A stretch of 8,187 bases of DNA from Treponema sp. (GTDB lineage: Bacteria > Spirochaetota > Spirochaetia > Treponematales > Breznakiellaceae): NCBI GenBank assembly GCA_031266695.1, contig JAISAK010000344.1:1-8187 (forward strand), in the 5' to 3' direction. This document shows, piece after piece, positions 6,716 through 8,187 of this stretch. Position numbers and translations under genes: made by a program. Numbering within the stretch: the stretch's first letter is position 1; every line of letters begins with the position of its first letter. Under the pieces are notes generated by a model that worked only from the letters and a program-made list of their open reading frames with translations, ran no database searches and was not told the DNA's origin.

Positions 6716-7117
6716 ATGGGTTTGATCTGGTTTCTTTCATCCCAGAGCGTATTACCCAAACCGAAAGGGATTTTTGGCTTCGATAAAGCGCAGCATCTTT
6801 TGGCTTATGCCGTGCTGGCCGGCGCCGCGGCGCTTTGGACCTCCCGGAAAATATGGAAACGCAGGGCCTTTACGGTTCTGTTATGTACAGCCCTGGCCGT
6901 TTCCGCTTATGGCGCCGTTGATGAAATTCACCAGTATTTTGTTCCGGGCCGGGACTGTAATTTCTGGGATTGGCTTGCGGACATCCTGGGAGCGTTTCTG
7001 GGCGCGGGGGCGGCGCTGATAATCGCGCGGGGAGTAAAAAGCCGCGCCGGGCGCGTAAGGTTCGGGCCGTTTCAAGCCCGGAATAGGGGCGGAAGCGGAA
7101 AAGGCAGGGTAAATTGA
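6716..7117 (+). CDS. VanZ-family membrane protein
   Basis: A small VanZ-like integral membrane protein. Reading from the ATG gives 133 residues. Family marks are WFLSSQS (5-11), GFDKAQHLLAYAVLAG (21-36), and VDEIHQYFVPGRDCNFWDWLADILGAFLGA (68 on). Three full hydrophobic helices are visible at about 28-41, 52-68 and 86-103. The first helix is cut short if the ATG at 6716 is used. The same frame stays open back to 6638 and reads HPLLLKLPALFI just before the ATG, which completes the usual helix leading into the SSQ motif. The true start is therefore probably upstream at a non-ATG codon, with CTG at 6662 (6 bp after TATAAA) or ATT at 6677 as candidates. VanZ itself is linked to teicoplanin resistance, but most family members, and this one, have no assigned role. 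The helicase gene follows after 30 bp and is likely co-transcribed. Confidence 0.85.
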   Translation: MGLIWFLSSQSVLPKPKGIFGFDKAQHLLAYAVLAGAAALWTSRKIWKRRAFTVLLCTALAVSAYGAVDEIHQYFVPGRDCNFWDWLADILGAFLGAGAALIIARGVKSRAGRVRFGPFQARNRGGSGKGRVN

Positions 7118-7147
7118 ACAGAACTACGGTGAAAGGTAATAGCGGTG

Positions 7148-8187
7148 ATGGGTCGTAATTTTTTGGCAGAGTTTGCTAAAAAGATTCCCGCTGCCATACA
7201 AAAAGAGGGAGAGCGCCTGTATCAGGATGAACGGTGCGTTATTCTCTCTCAATCTCCCCTGGCGATCGAATTTATGATTGTCCCGGCGGATGATGAAAAA
7301 AAGAAGCCTGAGAAACCGTTAAAGTATAATTTTTATCTGGACGGCGATGGAAAAATCGCATCGGTAGTATACCTGCCGGTAAAAAAACCGCCGAAACACG
7401 CCGATCATAAAACCGCTGAAATGTGGGATCCCTGCGGCTATGCCTGCCTCCTGCAGTACGATCACGAACTGCGGCAGTTGGATCCTAAAGAAAGGGGAGA
7501 CAGCAAAAAGTACAGCCGCCAGGGGATGATCCAGCGGGTTGTGGAAGAACGCCGGGTCAAAGCGGACAAAGCGGATTACCGTATTGAATGGGCGTCGAAT
7601 ATTTACGGCGATCATATCCTCTTCAACGAAACCGGAACGAAGTACATCATTTTCCTCCGGGATTTTGACAATGAAACAGGTTACAGTAACAGTGCGGATG
7701 CCGCGTATAATAAACTCGGTACCACTAAACATATCATGTACGCCTTTGAAAAGCTCAAGGCGGATAAAAAACTTTACAATAAATTGGATAAAAAGTTTCC
7801 GTTTATTGAAGTCTACTGTGATCCCCTGAACGATTATACGATCAGTTATTTTTATCCGGAAGAATTGCCGCCGGAAGAAGGGAAGCTGATTAACCGGTAT
7901 TTCAAGGCCGGAAGGGTGATTGAAGAATCGGGAGTGAAGTCATTCCTGCAATTCATAGAAGAAGCGGCGCAGTACGATAGTATTCGTATTCGCCCCGAAG
8001 TCCGGGAAAAGGTTGAAAAATGTTACGAAGACCTGATGCTTGCGGACTTGCGCAGAAAAACTACGCCGGATTATTCCGAAATCAAAATTAATCTTTTCCC
8101 CTATCAGAAGGAGGGTGTTGAGTTTATCCTTTTCCGCGATGCCGCAATCAACGCGGATGAAATGGGACTGGGTAAAACCCTCCAGGC
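7148..8187 (+). CDS. SNF2-type DEAD/DEAH helicase, N-terminal part (partial at right edge)
   Basis: The frame is open from 7148 to the right edge, about 346 residues. The last 30 residues show the start of a SNF2-family ATPase: INLFPYQKEGVEFILF (Q-motif-like, conserved Q near residue 320) and then ADEMGLGKTLQA, the Walker A motif I with its lysine near residue 343. Such proteins use ATP to move along duplex DNA. The 310 residues before the ATPase match no domain I recognise. They are hydrophilic, mixed alpha/beta and rich in lysine and tyrosine, with GYACLLQYDHELRQLD and ASNIYGDHILFNETGTKYIIF as landmarks. GTG at 7145 directly precedes the ATG in the same frame. A purine run, AAAGG at 7132-7136, is 8 bp from the GTG and 11 bp from the ATG, so either could be used. 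The gene sits 30 bp after the VanZ-like gene. Because the rest is missing, accessory helicase or nuclease domains cannot be judged. Confidence 0.88.
   Translation, partial: MGRNFLAEFAKKIPAAIQKEGERLYQDERCVILSQSPLAIEFMIVPADDEKKKPEKPLKYNFYLDGDGKIASVVYLPVKKPPKHADHKTAEMWDPCGYACLLQYDHELRQLDPKERGDSKKYSRQGMIQRVVEERRVKADKADYRIEWASNIYGDHILFNETGTKYIIFLRDFDNETGYSNSADAAYNKLGTTKHIMYAFEKLKADKKLYNKLDKKFPFIEVYCDPLNDYTISYFYPEELPPEEGKLINRYFKAGRVIEESGVKSFLQFIEEAAQYDSIRIRPEVREKVEKCYEDLMLADLRRKTTPDYSEIKINLFPYQKEGVEFILFRDAAINADEMGLGKTLQ

Overview
The window is about 8.2 kb of bacterial chromosome with mixed coding directions and roughly even base composition. The proteins look most like those of Spirochaetota, perhaps a Treponema-like gut organism. 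That placement is inferred from the gene assortment and protein style only; there is no rRNA or other marker to fix it. No transposase, integrase, phage gene, CRISPR array, tRNA or rRNA was seen.

Layout, left to right. (1) Positions 1-1800, plus strand: the C-terminal half of cobalamin-dependent methionine synthase (metH), cut by the left edge. (2) A 45-bp convergent gap carrying two copies of a 14-bp tandem repeat. (3) Two minus-strand genes read right to left: a DUF2804-family protein (5021-3972), then, 2 bp after its stop, a large uncharacterised acidic/basic protein of 707 aa (3969-1846). They form a probable two-gene operon. (4) An intergenic block of about 300 bp (5022-5318) filled almost entirely by an imperfect palindrome of about 237 bp with a perfect 31-bp inverted repeat at its core. 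(5) A minus-strand radical SAM protein of the PflX/COG1313 type (6269-5319), whose stop codon touches the palindrome. (6) A divergent intergenic region (6270-6715) with several hairpins, a TTGTTCAA palindrome, a tandem 13-bp triplicate inside an inverted repeat, and promoter-like boxes. (7) A plus-strand VanZ-family membrane protein, followed after 30 bp by the N-terminal part of a SNF2-type helicase cut by the right edge.

The genes do not form one recognisable pathway. MetH serves one-carbon/methionine metabolism. The PflX-like enzyme has no glycyl-radical partner in view. DUF2804 and the 707-aa protein are conserved-hypothetical in style. The most distinctive signals are non-coding. One is the large palindromic element. 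The other is a matching promoter geometry at two minus-strand genes: a -10 box exactly 7 nt before the ATG, with no Shine-Dalgarno, which suggests leaderless mRNAs. No clear previously undescribed multi-gene system could be demonstrated.
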